NCBI GenBank assembly: GCA_944377405.1
Contig: CALWES010000003.1
Coordinates: forward strand, 62,001 to 126,000
Length of the DNA: 64,000 bases
Source: an uncultured Lachnospiraceae bacterium
Lineage (GTDB): Bacteria; Bacillota; Clostridia; Lachnospirales; Lachnospiraceae
Direction of reading: 5' to 3'
A program made the position numbers and the translations under genes. Positions 18,977 to 28,090 of the stretch are shown here, in pieces. Numbering within the stretch: position 1 is the first letter of the stretch; each line of letters starts with the position of its first letter. The notes under the pieces were generated by a model, which made no database searches, was not told the DNA's origin, and worked only from the letters and a program-made list of their open reading frames with translations.

Positions 18977-20101
18977 ATGAAAAAACTTGGATTTGGACTG
19001 ATGCGTCTTCCGCTTCAGGAAGCCGGGGATCCGAAAAAGATCGATCAGGAGACCCTGAACCGGATGACGGACCGTTTTCTGGCGGAAGGCTTTACCTATT
19101 TTGATACAGCCTATCCCTATCATCAGGGGATGAGCGAAAGGGCAGTGAAGAAGGCCCTTACGGACCGCTATCCCAGAGAAAGCTTTTTGCTGGCGGACAA
19201 GATGCCCCTTTACTGCACGGAGGGCATGGAGGATTATGAGCGGGTCTTCCAGGAACAGCTGGAGAAGACCGGCGCAGGCTATTTTGATTACTACCTCCTC
19301 CACGCCATGAGCAGGGAACGCTACGAAAAGCATGAGGCTCTGGGACTCTTCGAATTTGCCAGAAAGCTGAAGGCGGAGGGAAAGGTGCGGCACATCGGAT
19401 TTTCCTTCCACGATACGCCGGAGGTCCTGGACCGGATCCTCAGGGAGCATCCGGAAATGGAGTTCGTCCAGCTGCAGATCAACTATCTGGACTGGGATGC
19501 AGAGAACGTACAGTCCCGCAGATGCTATGAGACCGCAAGGGCCTACGGCAAGGATATCATCGTAATGGAGCCCGTAAAGGGCGGCTACCTGGCCTCCCTT
19601 CCGGAGAAGGCGGCAGAGCTCTTCCGGAAGGCGGATCCGGATTTGAGTCCCGCTTCCTGGGCCGTACGGTTTGCAGCCTCCCTGCCGGGAGTGATCATGG
19701 TCCTTTCCGGCATGAGCACGCCGGAGCAGATGGAGGACAACCTGAGCTATATGAAGGACTTCAGGCCCCTTACGGAGGAAGAGCAGGAGCTGATCCGCAG
19801 GGCGGAAACATGTATCGAGGAGAGCATTGCCATTCCCTGCACCGGCTGCCGCTACTGTGCAGACGGCTGCCCGGAGCATATCGCGATCCCGGAGCTCTTT
19901 GCCCTCTATAACATGCGTTGCCGTTTCGGCAGCTTCCCTTCCCAGGCCTCGGAATACAGGGAGCTGACGGGAGAAAAGAGCGGACACGGAAAGCCGGAGG
20001 ACTGCATCGCCTGCCGTCAGTGCGAGGGACAGTGTCCTCAGCATATTGAGATCGTAGACTGGCTGAAGAAGATTGCAGCCGATTTTCAACAGGAATCATA
20101 A
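18977..20101 (+). CDS. Aldo/keto reductase with C-terminal 4Fe-4S domain
   Basis: A 374-residue member of the iron-sulfur aldo/keto reductase group. The TIM-barrel part shows GFGLMRLPL, YFDTAYPYHQGMSE (catalytic Asp/Tyr), YYLLHAM and EPVKGGYLA. The C-terminal part has two cysteine clusters, CTGCRYCADGCP (about residue 287) and CIACRQCEGQCP (about residue 346), each able to ligate a 4Fe-4S cluster. The likely job is NAD(P)H- or ferredoxin-linked reduction of an unknown carbonyl compound. ATG 18977 is chosen over ATG 18968 because AGAGG is spaced better for it. It follows the MATE gene by 30 bases. Confidence 0.92.
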   Translation: MKKLGFGLMRLPLQEAGDPKKIDQETLNRMTDRFLAEGFTYFDTAYPYHQGMSERAVKKALTDRYPRESFLLADKMPLYCTEGMEDYERVFQEQLEKTGAGYFDYYLLHAMSRERYEKHEALGLFEFARKLKAEGKVRHIGFSFHDTPEVLDRILREHPEMEFVQLQINYLDWDAENVQSRRCYETARAYGKDIIVMEPVKGGYLASLPEKAAELFRKADPDLSPASWAVRFAASLPGVIMVLSGMSTPEQMEDNLSYMKDFRPLTEEEQELIRRAETCIEESIAIPCTGCRYCADGCPEHIAIPELFALYNMRCRFGSFPSQASEYRELTGEKSGHGKPEDCIACRQCEGQCPQHIEIVDWLKKIAADFQQES

Positions 20102-20121
20102 TACAGGAAACAGGAAAAGGA

Positions 20122-21252
20122 GTGAACGGAAAGACAATGACAGATATTCCGGAGAAGAGACAGTACCCCTGCGACAGAGAAGCACCGAAGCGGACCTATC
20201 CCTGCGACAGCGCCCCGGCGCCCAGGAGATTTCCTCTTTCGGAGGCAGGTGAGGAAAAGCCCCAGGGGAAGGGAAGAAGAGGCGGGAACTCCGCCATGTC
20301 CCTGGTGATCAGCGGACGAAAAAGGACTGGAGCGGATCAGTACGTACCGCCGAAAAAGCAGGATCAGGGAAGATTGGAGCCGGAGGGCGTGGAGAATTTC
20401 AGCCGTCCCCGGAAGCTTACGGTGATTCAGAATACGGAGATCGGAAGCTTTCTGGAGCTTCCAGAGGGAGGTAAGGTCCTCCTCCCCTTTGCGGAACAGA
20501 CCAGGAAGCCTGTTCCGGGAGAAGAGGTCTCCGTTTTTCTCTATAAGGATAAGGGAGGTCGTATCACCGCCACCATGCGGGAGCCTGTCCTCCGTACCGG
20601 AGAGCTGGGAGTCCTTAGGGTGGCTGAGGTCACAAGGATCGGCATGTTCCTGGATAACGGCGTGCCGAAGCAGGTCCTGGTCCCCTTCCGGGAGCAGATC
20701 TGTACGCCGAAGCCGGGGTCCGGCGCCCTGGTCTATCTCTATGAGGACAAGACTGGCAGACAGGCAGCCACCATGCGGGTCTACAAGCACCTTCGGAACG
20801 ATTCTCCTTATGGGAAGGACGACCAGGTGAAGGGCTTTGTCTATGAGATCAATCCCCAGATCGGTGTGTTTGTGGCAGTGGATGACCGCTATTTCGGAAT
20901 GATCCCCAGAACCGAGGTCTTTGCGGAGTATCACTACGGACAGCAGGTGGAGTGCCGGGTACTGCGGGTCCGGGAGGACGGCAAGCTGGATCTGTCCCCC
21001 AGAGGAAAATCCTATGAAGCCGCAGGAGAGGACGCGGAAGCAGTCCTTGCGGAGCTTCGGGCCCATGGCGGTAAGCTTCCCTATGCCGACAAGGCAGAGG
21101 CAAAGCTCATCGAGGAGGTCTATCACATGTCCAAGAATCAGTTCAAGCGGGCAGTGGGCTTCCTGTATAAACAAAGAAGGATCGAGATCGACAGAAAGCA
21201 GGATACCATCACCCTGCTTCCTGAAACAAAAGGAGAGGAGAAACGATCATGA
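20122..21252 (+). CDS. CvfB-like S1 RNA-binding protein
   Basis: A 376-residue cytoplasmic protein. The N-terminal ~95 residues are charged, low complexity and carry a small repeat (QYPCDRE / TYPCDSA). Three S1-like modules follow: IGSFLELPEGGKVLLPF, IGMFLDNGVPKQVLVPF and IGVFVAVDDRYFGMIP. A winged-helix end (KAEAKLIEEVYHMSKNQFKR) completes the plan of CvfB/YitL proteins. CvfB members bind RNA and affect virulence-gene expression in staphylococci; the role here is unknown. The start is uncertain: GTG 20122 has AGGAAAA upstream, while ATG 20137 has GGAAAG very close. The last bases overlap yqeY. Confidence 0.82.
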   Translation: MNGKTMTDIPEKRQYPCDREAPKRTYPCDSAPAPRRFPLSEAGEEKPQGKGRRGGNSAMSLVISGRKRTGADQYVPPKKQDQGRLEPEGVENFSRPRKLTVIQNTEIGSFLELPEGGKVLLPFAEQTRKPVPGEEVSVFLYKDKGGRITATMREPVLRTGELGVLRVAEVTRIGMFLDNGVPKQVLVPFREQICTPKPGSGALVYLYEDKTGRQAATMRVYKHLRNDSPYGKDDQVKGFVYEINPQIGVFVAVDDRYFGMIPRTEVFAEYHYGQQVECRVLRVREDGKLDLSPRGKSYEAAGEDAEAVLAELRAHGGKLPYADKAEAKLIEEVYHMSKNQFKRAVGFLYKQRRIEIDRKQDTITLLPETKGEEKRS

Positions 21253-21695
21253 GCATGGTAGATACAGTCAGAGCTGCAATGATGCAGGCAATGAAGAACA
21301 AGGAAAAGGACCGGAAGGAGGCCCTTTCCGCAATGCTGACAGTCCTGAAGAACGCAGAGATCGATAAGAGAGAGCCCCTTACGGACGAGGAGAGCTTTGC
21401 GGTCCTGAAAAAGGAGCTGAAGCAGCTGAAGGAGACCTACGATACCTGCCCGCCGGACAGAACGGAGATCCGGGAGGCAACAAAGATCAGGATGGACATC
21501 TTCAAGGAGTTCGTTCCTGCAGACATGGGAGAGGATGAGATCCGCAAGGTCATCGAGCAGGTGCTGGCGGAGCTTTCCATTGAGAAGCCCACAGCCAAGG
21601 AAAAGGGCCTTATCATGAAGAACCTGATGCCCCTTGTGAAGGGTAAGGCAGACGGTAAGCTGGTAAATGAGGTCCTGCAGGGAATGATGCAGTAA
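21249..21695 (+). CDS. yqeY: GatB/YqeY domain protein
   Basis: A 148-residue helical protein related to the tRNA-binding tail domain of GatB and to YqeY. Segments MMQAMKNKEKDRKEALSAML, PLTDEESFAVLKKELKQLKE and EKGLIMKNLMPLVKGKADGK match the family, whose function is tied to tRNA-dependent amidation but is not well established. It begins inside the stop region of the S1 gene (ATGA overlap) and ends before a bidirectional terminator. Confidence 0.92.
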   Translation: MSMVDTVRAAMMQAMKNKEKDRKEALSAMLTVLKNAEIDKREPLTDEESFAVLKKELKQLKETYDTCPPDRTEIREATKIRMDIFKEFVPADMGEDEIRKVIEQVLAELSIEKPTAKEKGLIMKNLMPLVKGKADGKLVNEVLQGMMQ

Positions 21696-21742
21696 TCCCC
21701 AAGGCGGGAGTGTCCTGCCGGGAAAGGAAAAAAGATAAGAAT

Positions 21743-21788
21743 AAGGCCGCGGCCCCGCATAAAGCGGATGGCCGTGGCCTTATTTTTT
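21743..21788 (+). terminator. Terminator between yqeY and the minus-strand CBS gene
   Basis: AAGGCCGCGGCC (21743-21754) pairs with GGCCGTGGCCTT (21770-21781), followed by ATTTTTT. A shorter A run on the other side may let it serve the convergent minus-strand gene too. Confidence 0.8.
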
Positions 21789-21827
21789 GCCGGAAATTCT
21801 TTTTTGAGTCGTTTAACCCCCGGGAGA

Positions 21828-22292
21828 TCAGAGATCGAGCTTCCGGATCTCCTGAAGGACGGGCTGATCGCTGCCGATGCTGGAAGCTGCCCGCTGCAGG
21901 GTATCCACAAAGTATTTCATGATATCCTTACGGGTGACGATACCTATAAATTTGCCCTCATCGTCCAGCACAGGAACAAAGTTCTGATTCAGGGCGATGC
22001 GGCTCAGATCCTCCATGTCGGAGCGGACGGAAACGGGCACATAGTCCCGCCTGCGGTCGATCTCCGTAATGGGGATGTGCTCTGCCTCCCGCAGATCCAG
22101 ATGATACTTGTTCTTGATCCCCCAGAGGAGGTCCCCCTCGGTAATGGTGCCCACATAGCGCCCTTCCTCGTTCAGCATGGGGATGGCGGAATAGCGGCGG
22201 TTCTCCATCTTTTCCAGGGCCTGCCGCAGGGTGTCGTCATCCTCGATATATGCACAGTCACACTTGGGAGTCAGATAAAATAATACATTCAT
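21828..22292 (-). CDS. CBS-domain protein
   Basis: A 154-residue protein consisting of little more than a CBS pair (Bateman module). The first CBS includes TLRQALEKMENRRYSAIPML and YVGTITEGDLLWGI; the second includes DLSRIALNQNFVPVLDD and FIGIVTRKDIMKYF. Such stand-alone modules bind adenine nucleotides and act as energy or cyclic-di-AMP sensors, but the partner is not evident here. It is convergent with yqeY and divergent from the CdaR-type regulator. Confidence 0.9.
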   Translation of the reverse strand: MNVLFYLTPKCDCAYIEDDDTLRQALEKMENRRYSAIPMLNEEGRYVGTITEGDLLWGIKNKYHLDLREAEHIPITEIDRRRDYVPVSVRSDMEDLSRIALNQNFVPVLDDEGKFIGIVTRKDIMKYFVDTLQRAASSIGSDQPVLQEIRKLDL

Positions 22293-22501
22293 ATAGCCGT
22301 AACCTCAATTCGTTTTTCGATGTGCTGCAAAGCTCCCCCGTTCCGCTTCTCACGTCTCTACTATACAGGGTCTTTTTGAACGAAAGATGAACAAAATGGG
22401 TATATTCCATGATATCCCGGCCCGGAATTCTAAAAAATTTATAAACTCCGAAAAAATGCACAAAAAATTCTTTCGATTTTGTGTACTTCGTGAAGCTTCC
22501 C

Positions 22502-22530
22502 TTGTGTTTTACGGGAGTATGATATACAAT
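22502..22530 (+). promoter_or_regulatory. Promoter of the CdaR-type regulator
   Basis: TTGTGT (22502-22507), 17 bases, TACAAT (22525-22530). It lies in the ~290-base AT-rich divergent gap 22293-22582. Nothing else recognisable is seen in that gap. Confidence 0.6.
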
Positions 22531-22582
22531 ATACATAATTAAGACCATAGTTTTTATCAATTTTGCACACAGGGGGAGGACT

Positions 22583-23668
22583 ATGATTTCAAATCAGATT
22601 TTACAGACGACTCTGGAGGGGTTTCATGACATTGTTCATGCAGAGCTTTGCGTCTGCGATACGGAGGGCAAGGTGCTTGCCCATACCGCGGGGATGCCGA
22701 AGACCGGGGAAAATGAGGTACAGGGCTTTTCCCTGTCGGAGGCCTCCAGTCAGTCCCTGGGAGGGCTTCAGTACTTCAAGGTCTACGACGAATTTGAACC
22801 GGAGTATATCGTTCTGGTAAGCGGCGAGGGGGAAACAGCCTACCAGACGGCAAAGATCCTTGCATTCCAGTTGGAGGGGCTCCTTCTGGCCTATAAGGAG
22901 AAATTTGACAAGGATAACTTCATCAAGAACCTGCTTTTGGATAACCTGCTCCTGGTGGACATCTATAACAGGGCCAAGAAGCTCCACATCGACGTGGATG
23001 CCAAAAGAGCGGTGCTGACGGTGGAGACGGAGGGCAGCGAGAGCAAGGCCCACGAGGCGGTGAAGGCCCTGTTTACGGGACACAGCACGGATTTTGTGAC
23101 CACGGTGGACGAGAACAACATCGTCATCATCAAGGAGCTTCGGAACGGCGAGGAAGGCTACCAGGAGCTGCAGCACTGTGCGGAGGAGATCTATACGGCA
23201 GTGGCGGAGGCCGGGGCCGATGTGCGGATCGCCTACGGCACCATGGTGGATGAGATCCGGGAAGTATCCAAGTCCTACAAGGAGGCAAAGCTGGCCCTGG
23301 ACGTGGGAAAGATCTTCTATGAGGAAAAAAAGATCATCGCCTACAACAACCTGGGCATCGGAAGGCTGATCTACCAGCTGCCCATGAACCTGTGCAGGAT
23401 GTTTATAAAAGAGATCTTTGAGGGAAGATCCCCGGAGGAGTTCGACGAGGAGACCCTTGCCACCATCCGGCAGTTCTTTGAGAACAACCTGAACGTATCG
23501 GAGACCTCCAGGAAGCTCTTTATCCACAGGAATACCCTGGTATACCGTCTGGACAAGCTCCAGAAGATGACGGGGCTTGACCTTCGGGTCTTCGATGACG
23601 CTATCACCTTCAAGATCGCTCTGATGGTGGTGGAGTACATGAATTACATGGAAAAAATCGATTATTAA
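22583..23668 (+). CDS. CdaR/PucR-family transcriptional regulator
   Basis: A 361-residue regulator. The first ~120 residues look like a sugar-diacid-recognition/GAF-like sensor ([20 protein letters not shown]). A GGDEF-like fold region follows ([20 protein letters not shown]), and the C-terminal PucR helix-turn-helix is clear: [20 protein letters not shown] and [19 protein letters not shown]. The family activates catabolic genes for sugar diacids, purines and the like. No such target gene is adjacent, and the next genes are the ftsEX cluster 27 bases on, so it may influence envelope genes or only share their transcript. Confidence 0.88.
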   Translation: MISNQILQTTLEGFHDIVHAELCVCDTEGKVLAHTAGMPKTGENEVQGFSLSEASSQSLGGLQYFKVYDEFEPEYIVLVSGEGETAYQTAKILAFQLEGLLLAYKEKFDKDNFIKNLLLDNLLLVDIYNRAKKLHIDVDAKRAVLTVETEGSESKAHEAVKALFTGHSTDFVTTVDENNIVIIKELRNGEEGYQELQHCAEEIYTAVAEAGADVRIAYGTMVDEIREVSKSYKEAKLALDVGKIFYEEKKIIAYNNLGIGRLIYQLPMNLCRMFIKEIFEGRSPEEFDEETLATIRQFFENNLNVSETSRKLFIHRNTLVYRLDKLQKMTGLDLRVFDDAITFKIALMVVEYMNYMEKIDY

Positions 23669-23695
23669 TTTGAGGAAAGCAAAGGGCAGGAAACT

Positions 23696-24460
23696 ATGAT
23701 CAGGCTCCAGCATGTAAGTAAAATGTATGAAACCGGCAACCGGGCCGTCAGGGACATCTCCCTGGATATAAAGGACGGGGAATTTGTCTTCATATCCGGC
23801 AAATCCGGTTCCGGCAAATCGACTCTTTTCAAGCTTATCACCCGGGAGCTCCTTCCCACGGAGGGCTCCATCGAGGTGAACGGCAGCGACCTTCTGACCA
23901 TGCGGCGGCGGGATATCCCCAGATACCGCAGGACCCTTGGAGTGATCTTCCAGGATTTCCGTCTGCTGAACGACAGAAATGTTTTTGAAAACATCGCCTT
24001 TGCCCAGCGGGTGATCGGAGCCTCTCCCAGGGAGATCCGGGAGAACGTACCGAAGATGCTGCAGCTGACAGGCCTGTCTTCCAAATACAAATATCTTCCA
24101 AAGCAGCTCTCCGGAGGAGAACAGCAGCGGGTGGCCATTGCCAGAGCCCTGGTGAACAGCCCCTCCGTGATCCTGGCGGACGAGCCCACGGGAAATCTGG
24201 ACGAAGCCAATTCCCGGGAGATCATGGGACTTCTGGAGGACATCAACAAACGGGGAACCACGGTGATCGTCATCACCCATTCCCGGGAGATCATCCAGCA
24301 GATGAAAAAGAGGGTGATCATGATGGACAAGGGCCATATCATCAGCGATCAGCAGCCGGAGGCCCGGGATCCGGAGCAGGGCATCCGCCCCATGCCGGTC
24401 CGGGATGGGGGAGAACGGCAGGAGCACAGAAGCAGGAGGTCTCGGGGACGTGAAGCTTAA
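23696..24460 (+). CDS. ftsE: Cell-division ATP-binding protein FtsE
   Basis: ABC ATPase that powers FtsX-dependent activation of peptidoglycan hydrolases at the septum. The protein is 254 residues: Walker [12 protein letters not shown] (about residue 37), Q-loop VIFQDFRLL, signature [15 protein letters not shown], Walker [13 protein letters not shown] and H-loop ITHSRE. About 25 extra residues rich in Arg/Glu/Gly follow the usual end. The ftsX start lies inside its last codons, so translation is coupled. Confidence 0.95.
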   Translation: MIRLQHVSKMYETGNRAVRDISLDIKDGEFVFISGKSGSGKSTLFKLITRELLPTEGSIEVNGSDLLTMRRRDIPRYRRTLGVIFQDFRLLNDRNVFENIAFAQRVIGASPREIRENVPKMLQLTGLSSKYKYLPKQLSGGEQQRVAIARALVNSPSVILADEPTGNLDEANSREIMGLLEDINKRGTTVIVITHSREIIQQMKKRVIMMDKGHIISDQQPEARDPEQGIRPMPVRDGGERQEHRSRRSRGREA

Positions 24461-25379
24461 TACCTTTTTTTATTGTACAAAGCAGGGCTTAAAGAATATC
24501 GGCCGGAATATCCTCTTTTCCATGGCCTCCATCGCGACGGTGGCGGCCTGTATTTTCCTGTTCTGCCTCTTCTTTGCAATCATCAGCAACGTACAGCATA
24601 TCGTAACGGAGGCGGAGACCACGGTGGGGATCACCGTGTTCTTCAATGAAGATGCGGGAGAGGCGGAAAAAAAAGCTATTTACGAGGCCATCGAAGCCCA
24701 GGGCGGGATCAAGGAGATCCGCTATACCTCTGCGGAGGAGGCCTGGGAGAGCTTTAAGGACGAGTATTTCGGAGACAAGTCGGAGGAGCTGGCAGAAGCC
24801 TTTGCGGACGACAATCCTCTGGCATCCTCGGACAACTACGAGATCTTCTTAAACGACATCGAGAACCAGCAGTCCATGGTGGAATATATCCGTACCCTGC
24901 CGGGAGTCCGGGAGGTCAACTATGCAAATGCCCTGGTATCCGCCCTTAAGGGGATCAACCGGGTGATCTATATCCTGTCCGCAGTCATCATCACCGTATT
25001 GTTTGCAGTCTCCATCTTCCTGATCAGCAATACCATCTCCGTGGCAGCAGCCTTCCGGAAACGGGAAAACGAGATCATGAAGCTTATCGGAGCCACGAAT
25101 TTCATGATACGGGCACCCTTCGTGGTGGAGGGTGTGATGATCGGATTCTTCGGAGCGCTGATCCCCCTGACAGCCATGTATTTCATCTACAGAAGGGCAA
25201 CCACCTTCCTGCTGACCCAGGTGCTGGCGGCAGGCACTACGGTCTCCGTGTCCAATCTCTTCCAGCTGATCCCCATCCGGGAGATATTCCCCCAGATGGT
25301 GATCGTGGGACTGATCCTTGGTGTGGGAATGGGCTTTGTGGTATCCTTCTTCACCATCCGGAAGCATCTGAAGGTATAA
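24450..25379 (+). CDS. ftsX: Cell-division membrane protein FtsX
   Basis: A 309-residue membrane partner of FtsE. One N-terminal membrane helix (NILFSMASIATVAACIFLF) is followed by the large extracellular loop (ITVFFNEDAGEAEKKAIYEA), which contacts the hydrolase, and three C-terminal helices of the FtsX/MacB fold. GTG 24450 is preferred over ATG 24405 because AGGAGGT lies 9 bases upstream and the protein then begins (M)[16 protein letters not shown] as in other FtsX proteins. It overlaps ftsE by 11 bases. Confidence 0.94.
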   Translation: MKLNTFFYCTKQGLKNIGRNILFSMASIATVAACIFLFCLFFAIISNVQHIVTEAETTVGITVFFNEDAGEAEKKAIYEAIEAQGGIKEIRYTSAEEAWESFKDEYFGDKSEELAEAFADDNPLASSDNYEIFLNDIENQQSMVEYIRTLPGVREVNYANALVSALKGINRVIYILSAVIITVLFAVSIFLISNTISVAAAFRKRENEIMKLIGATNFMIRAPFVVEGVMIGFFGALIPLTAMYFIYRRATTFLLTQVLAAGTTVSVSNLFQLIPIREIFPQMVIVGLILGVGMGFVVSFFTIRKHLKV

Positions 25380-25401
25380 GTCAGGGAGGAAACGGAAATA
25401 T

Positions 25402-26646
25402 ATGACCCAGGGAAAGAAACGGATCGGGATCGGGCTTTTATGCGGGGCGCTGCTTCTGTCAGCGCTGCCGGTATACGGTGAGAACCAGCAGATCCAGGAT
25501 TCCAAGCAGAAGATAGAAGAAAACAAGGAAAAGCTCTCTGCGGTGGAGTCGGAGAAACAGAAGGTGGAGGAAAAGCTTCAGGAGCTTTCCGCCCTGAAAT
25601 CCGACGCTGCAGCCTATATCCAGAAGCTGGACGGAGAGCTGGCGGACCTCCAGGGACAGATCGACTCCCTGGGGACCCAGATGACGGAAAAAAATGCGGA
25701 GATCGAGGCCACGAAGGTGCAGCTTGCAGACGCAAAGGCCCGGGAGGAGGAGCAGTATGCCTCCATGAAGCTCCGCATCAAATACATGTATGAAAACGGG
25801 GATACCAACTTCCTGGACCTGCTCTTTGAAGCGGAATCCCTTTCCGATATGCTGAACCGGGCGGAGTATATCCAGAAGGTCTCGGAATATGACCGGCAGA
25901 AGCTGGACGAGTTCGTGGCAGTGCGGAACGAGATCGAAGAGACGGAGCTCCGGCTGACGGAGGAATACAACGAGCTGGACCGGATGAAACAGGAAACGGA
26001 GGCGAAGCAGTCTTCCGTAGAGGCACTTCAGGCGGACAAGCAGAAGGAACTGGAATCCTATAACGCAAAGATCCAGGATGCCAATGCCGACATCGCCCAG
26101 ATGCAGTCTGAGATCGCAGGCATCCAGGAGGCCATCCGGGCGGAGGAAAACCAGATCGCCGCCATAGAGGCGGAGATCCGCAGACAGGAGGAGGAAGCCA
26201 GAAAGAAGGCGGAGGCCCAGGGACAAAGCTATGAGACAAAGAACCTTGGCAGCATCAGCTTCATATGGCCCTGCCCTGCTTCCGGAAGGATCACCTCCGC
26301 TTTTGGCGGACGCTCTTCACCAACGGAGGGTGCATCCAGCAACCACCAGGGTATTGATATCGGAGCCCCCACCGGCTCCTCCATTCTGGCGGCAGCCTCC
26401 GGCAGCGTGGTGATCGCCACCTATTCGGCGTCGGCAGGAAACTACGTTATGATCAACCACGGAGGCGGTGTCTATACGGTCTACATGCACATGAATTCCA
26501 TCGGTGTTTCCGTAGGCCAGTCCGTATCCCAGGGACAGCAGATCGGCACCGTGGGCTCCACAGGATATTCTACGGGACCCCATCTGCACTTCGGTATCCG
26601 AAGCAACGGAACCTACGTCAACCCTACAGCCTATGTGAGCCCGTAA
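25402..26646 (+). CDS. Secreted PcsB/EnvC-like M23 peptidoglycan hydrolase
   Basis: A 414-residue exported protein. The signal peptide (residues 1-27) ends in ALPVYGE. Residues ~28-270 form a long coiled coil (ENKEKLSAVESEKQKVEEKL...). The C-terminal M23 (LytM) domain carries the zinc and catalytic motifs HQGIDIGAPTGS and GPHLHFGI, with VYMHMNSIGVSVGQSV between. The coiled-coil plus LytM-type hydrolase plan, 22 bases after ftsX, matches the FtsEX-PcsB or FtsEX-CwlO arrangement in which FtsX regulates the hydrolase. The metal ligands are all present, so it may be an active endopeptidase rather than an EnvC-like activator. Confidence 0.93.
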   Translation: MTQGKKRIGIGLLCGALLLSALPVYGENQQIQDSKQKIEENKEKLSAVESEKQKVEEKLQELSALKSDAAAYIQKLDGELADLQGQIDSLGTQMTEKNAEIEATKVQLADAKAREEEQYASMKLRIKYMYENGDTNFLDLLFEAESLSDMLNRAEYIQKVSEYDRQKLDEFVAVRNEIEETELRLTEEYNELDRMKQETEAKQSSVEALQADKQKELESYNAKIQDANADIAQMQSEIAGIQEAIRAEENQIAAIEAEIRRQEEEARKKAEAQGQSYETKNLGSISFIWPCPASGRITSAFGGRSSPTEGASSNHQGIDIGAPTGSSILAAASGSVVIATYSASAGNYVMINHGGGVYTVYMHMNSIGVSVGQSVSQGQQIGTVGSTGYSTGPHLHFGIRSNGTYVNPTAYVSP

Positions 26647-26665
26647 GGATAGAAAAGAGGCATTT

Positions 26666-28087
26666 ATGCAGGAAGAAAAAGACACCATGATCCCGGAGCA
26701 GCAGACTGCTCCTGGGACAGAGGAAGAAAAAAAGAAACGGAAGGGCCCCGGCAGACTGGGGGCCTTCCTGGGCGGGATCCTCTGCGGCGGCCTTGTTGCC
26801 GCCGCTGCCTTCGTTCTAAGCACGGGATTTGTGAATATCCCCTTTCTGGGGAGCTTTGTCCTGGGAACGAATCCGGAGGAAAGCGTAAAGACCGCAAGCC
26901 CCTCCAGTGCGGGAAAGGCAGACCTGAACTACGGCTATCTGAACCTGAAGCTTCGGCTGATCGAGGGGATCCTGGACCGGGAGGCCTATTATCCTCTGGA
27001 CGGAGATGCCATCGAGGATGGGATCTTTACGGGAATGCTCTACGGACTGACGGAGCAGGACCCCTATGCGGCCTATTATCCCGCCAGCAGCTTTGCAGAG
27101 GAGCTGAACAGCAACCGGGGCAACTATTACGGCATCGGCGCCCTCATGTCCCAGAACCGGGAGACCAACGTGATCACGGTGGAGGAGGTCTATGAAGACT
27201 CTCCTGCAGAGGAGGCAGGACTCCTGGCAGGAGATATTCTGAAGCGGGTGAACCGGGAGGACGTGACGGGCATGGACCTGAGCACCATCGTGGACGATTA
27301 TGTCAAGGGAGAAGAGGGAACATACGTGAACCTGACCGTGGAGCGGGAAGGAAGCACTCTGGAGCTGCAGATCCGCCGGGGAAAGGTGGAGGTGCCCTCC
27401 GTGTATCCTTCCATGCTGGAGCCGGAGGAAACCGGCGGGAAGAAGACCGGATATATCTATGTAAGCGGCTTTGACATGGCTACGGTGGGACAGTTCCGGG
27501 AGGCAGTGGACGAGCTTACGGCGGCGGGAGCCGAGGGCCTCGTGGTGGACCTCCGGGACAACCTGGGAGGCATCATGGACAGTGCCCTGGAGATGCTTGA
27601 CTATCTGCTTCCGGACGACATCGGCACCTATTCCCAGAATGAGATCGACGGAGAGAACAGGGGGAAGACCCTGGTCCTCTATACGGAAAACAACAGGGGC
27701 CGGAACTTTGCCTATTATGCAGGAGACGGACATTCCCTGGAGCTTCCGGTGGCGGTGCTGATCAATCAGAGCTCTGCCTCTGCGTCGGAGATTTTTGCCG
27801 CGGTGATGAAGGACTATCAGCGGGCTCTGATCGTGGGGATGACCTCCTACGGAAAGGGTGTGGTCCAGACGGAGCAGCCGCTTCCGGATGGCTCCGCAGT
27901 GAAGTATACCAGCGCCCAGTATTTTGCCCCCAGCGGCTATGCCGTACAGGGACAGGGAGTGAAGCCGGATATTGAAGTAGAGGTGGATGAAACCTTTCTG
28001 GAGGCGGGTGCGGACGCCAGGGACCCGTCCCCGGAGGTGGACAATCAGCTGGCAGCAGCTCTTAAAGGGCTTTACGGAGAAGAATGA
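26666..28087 (+). CDS. C-terminal processing protease (S41) with PDZ domain
   Basis: A 473-residue membrane-anchored serine protease. A cytoplasmic basic start is followed by a single membrane helix (FLGGILCGGLVAAAAFVLS, about residues 32-50), a PDZ domain (VEEVYEDSPAEEAGLLAGDI) and the S41 core GLVVDLRDNLGGIMDSALE. The catalytic serine lies in NQSSASASEIFAAVMKD and the lysine in GMTSYGKGVVQTEQPLP. Ctp proteases cleave extracytoplasmic proteins, often regulating wall hydrolases, so its place after the PcsB-like gene fits. It lies 19 bases downstream of that gene and 3 bases before hflX. Confidence 0.94.
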   Translation: MQEEKDTMIPEQQTAPGTEEEKKKRKGPGRLGAFLGGILCGGLVAAAAFVLSTGFVNIPFLGSFVLGTNPEESVKTASPSSAGKADLNYGYLNLKLRLIEGILDREAYYPLDGDAIEDGIFTGMLYGLTEQDPYAAYYPASSFAEELNSNRGNYYGIGALMSQNRETNVITVEEVYEDSPAEEAGLLAGDILKRVNREDVTGMDLSTIVDDYVKGEEGTYVNLTVEREGSTLELQIRRGKVEVPSVYPSMLEPEETGGKKTGYIYVSGFDMATVGQFREAVDELTAAGAEGLVVDLRDNLGGIMDSALEMLDYLLPDDIGTYSQNEIDGENRGKTLVLYTENNRGRNFAYYAGDGHSLELPVAVLINQSSASASEIFAAVMKDYQRALIVGMTSYGKGVVQTEQPLPDGSAVKYTSAQYFAPSGYAVQGQGVKPDIEVEVDETFLEAGADARDPSPEVDNQLAAALKGLYGEE

Positions 28088-28090
28088 TCC

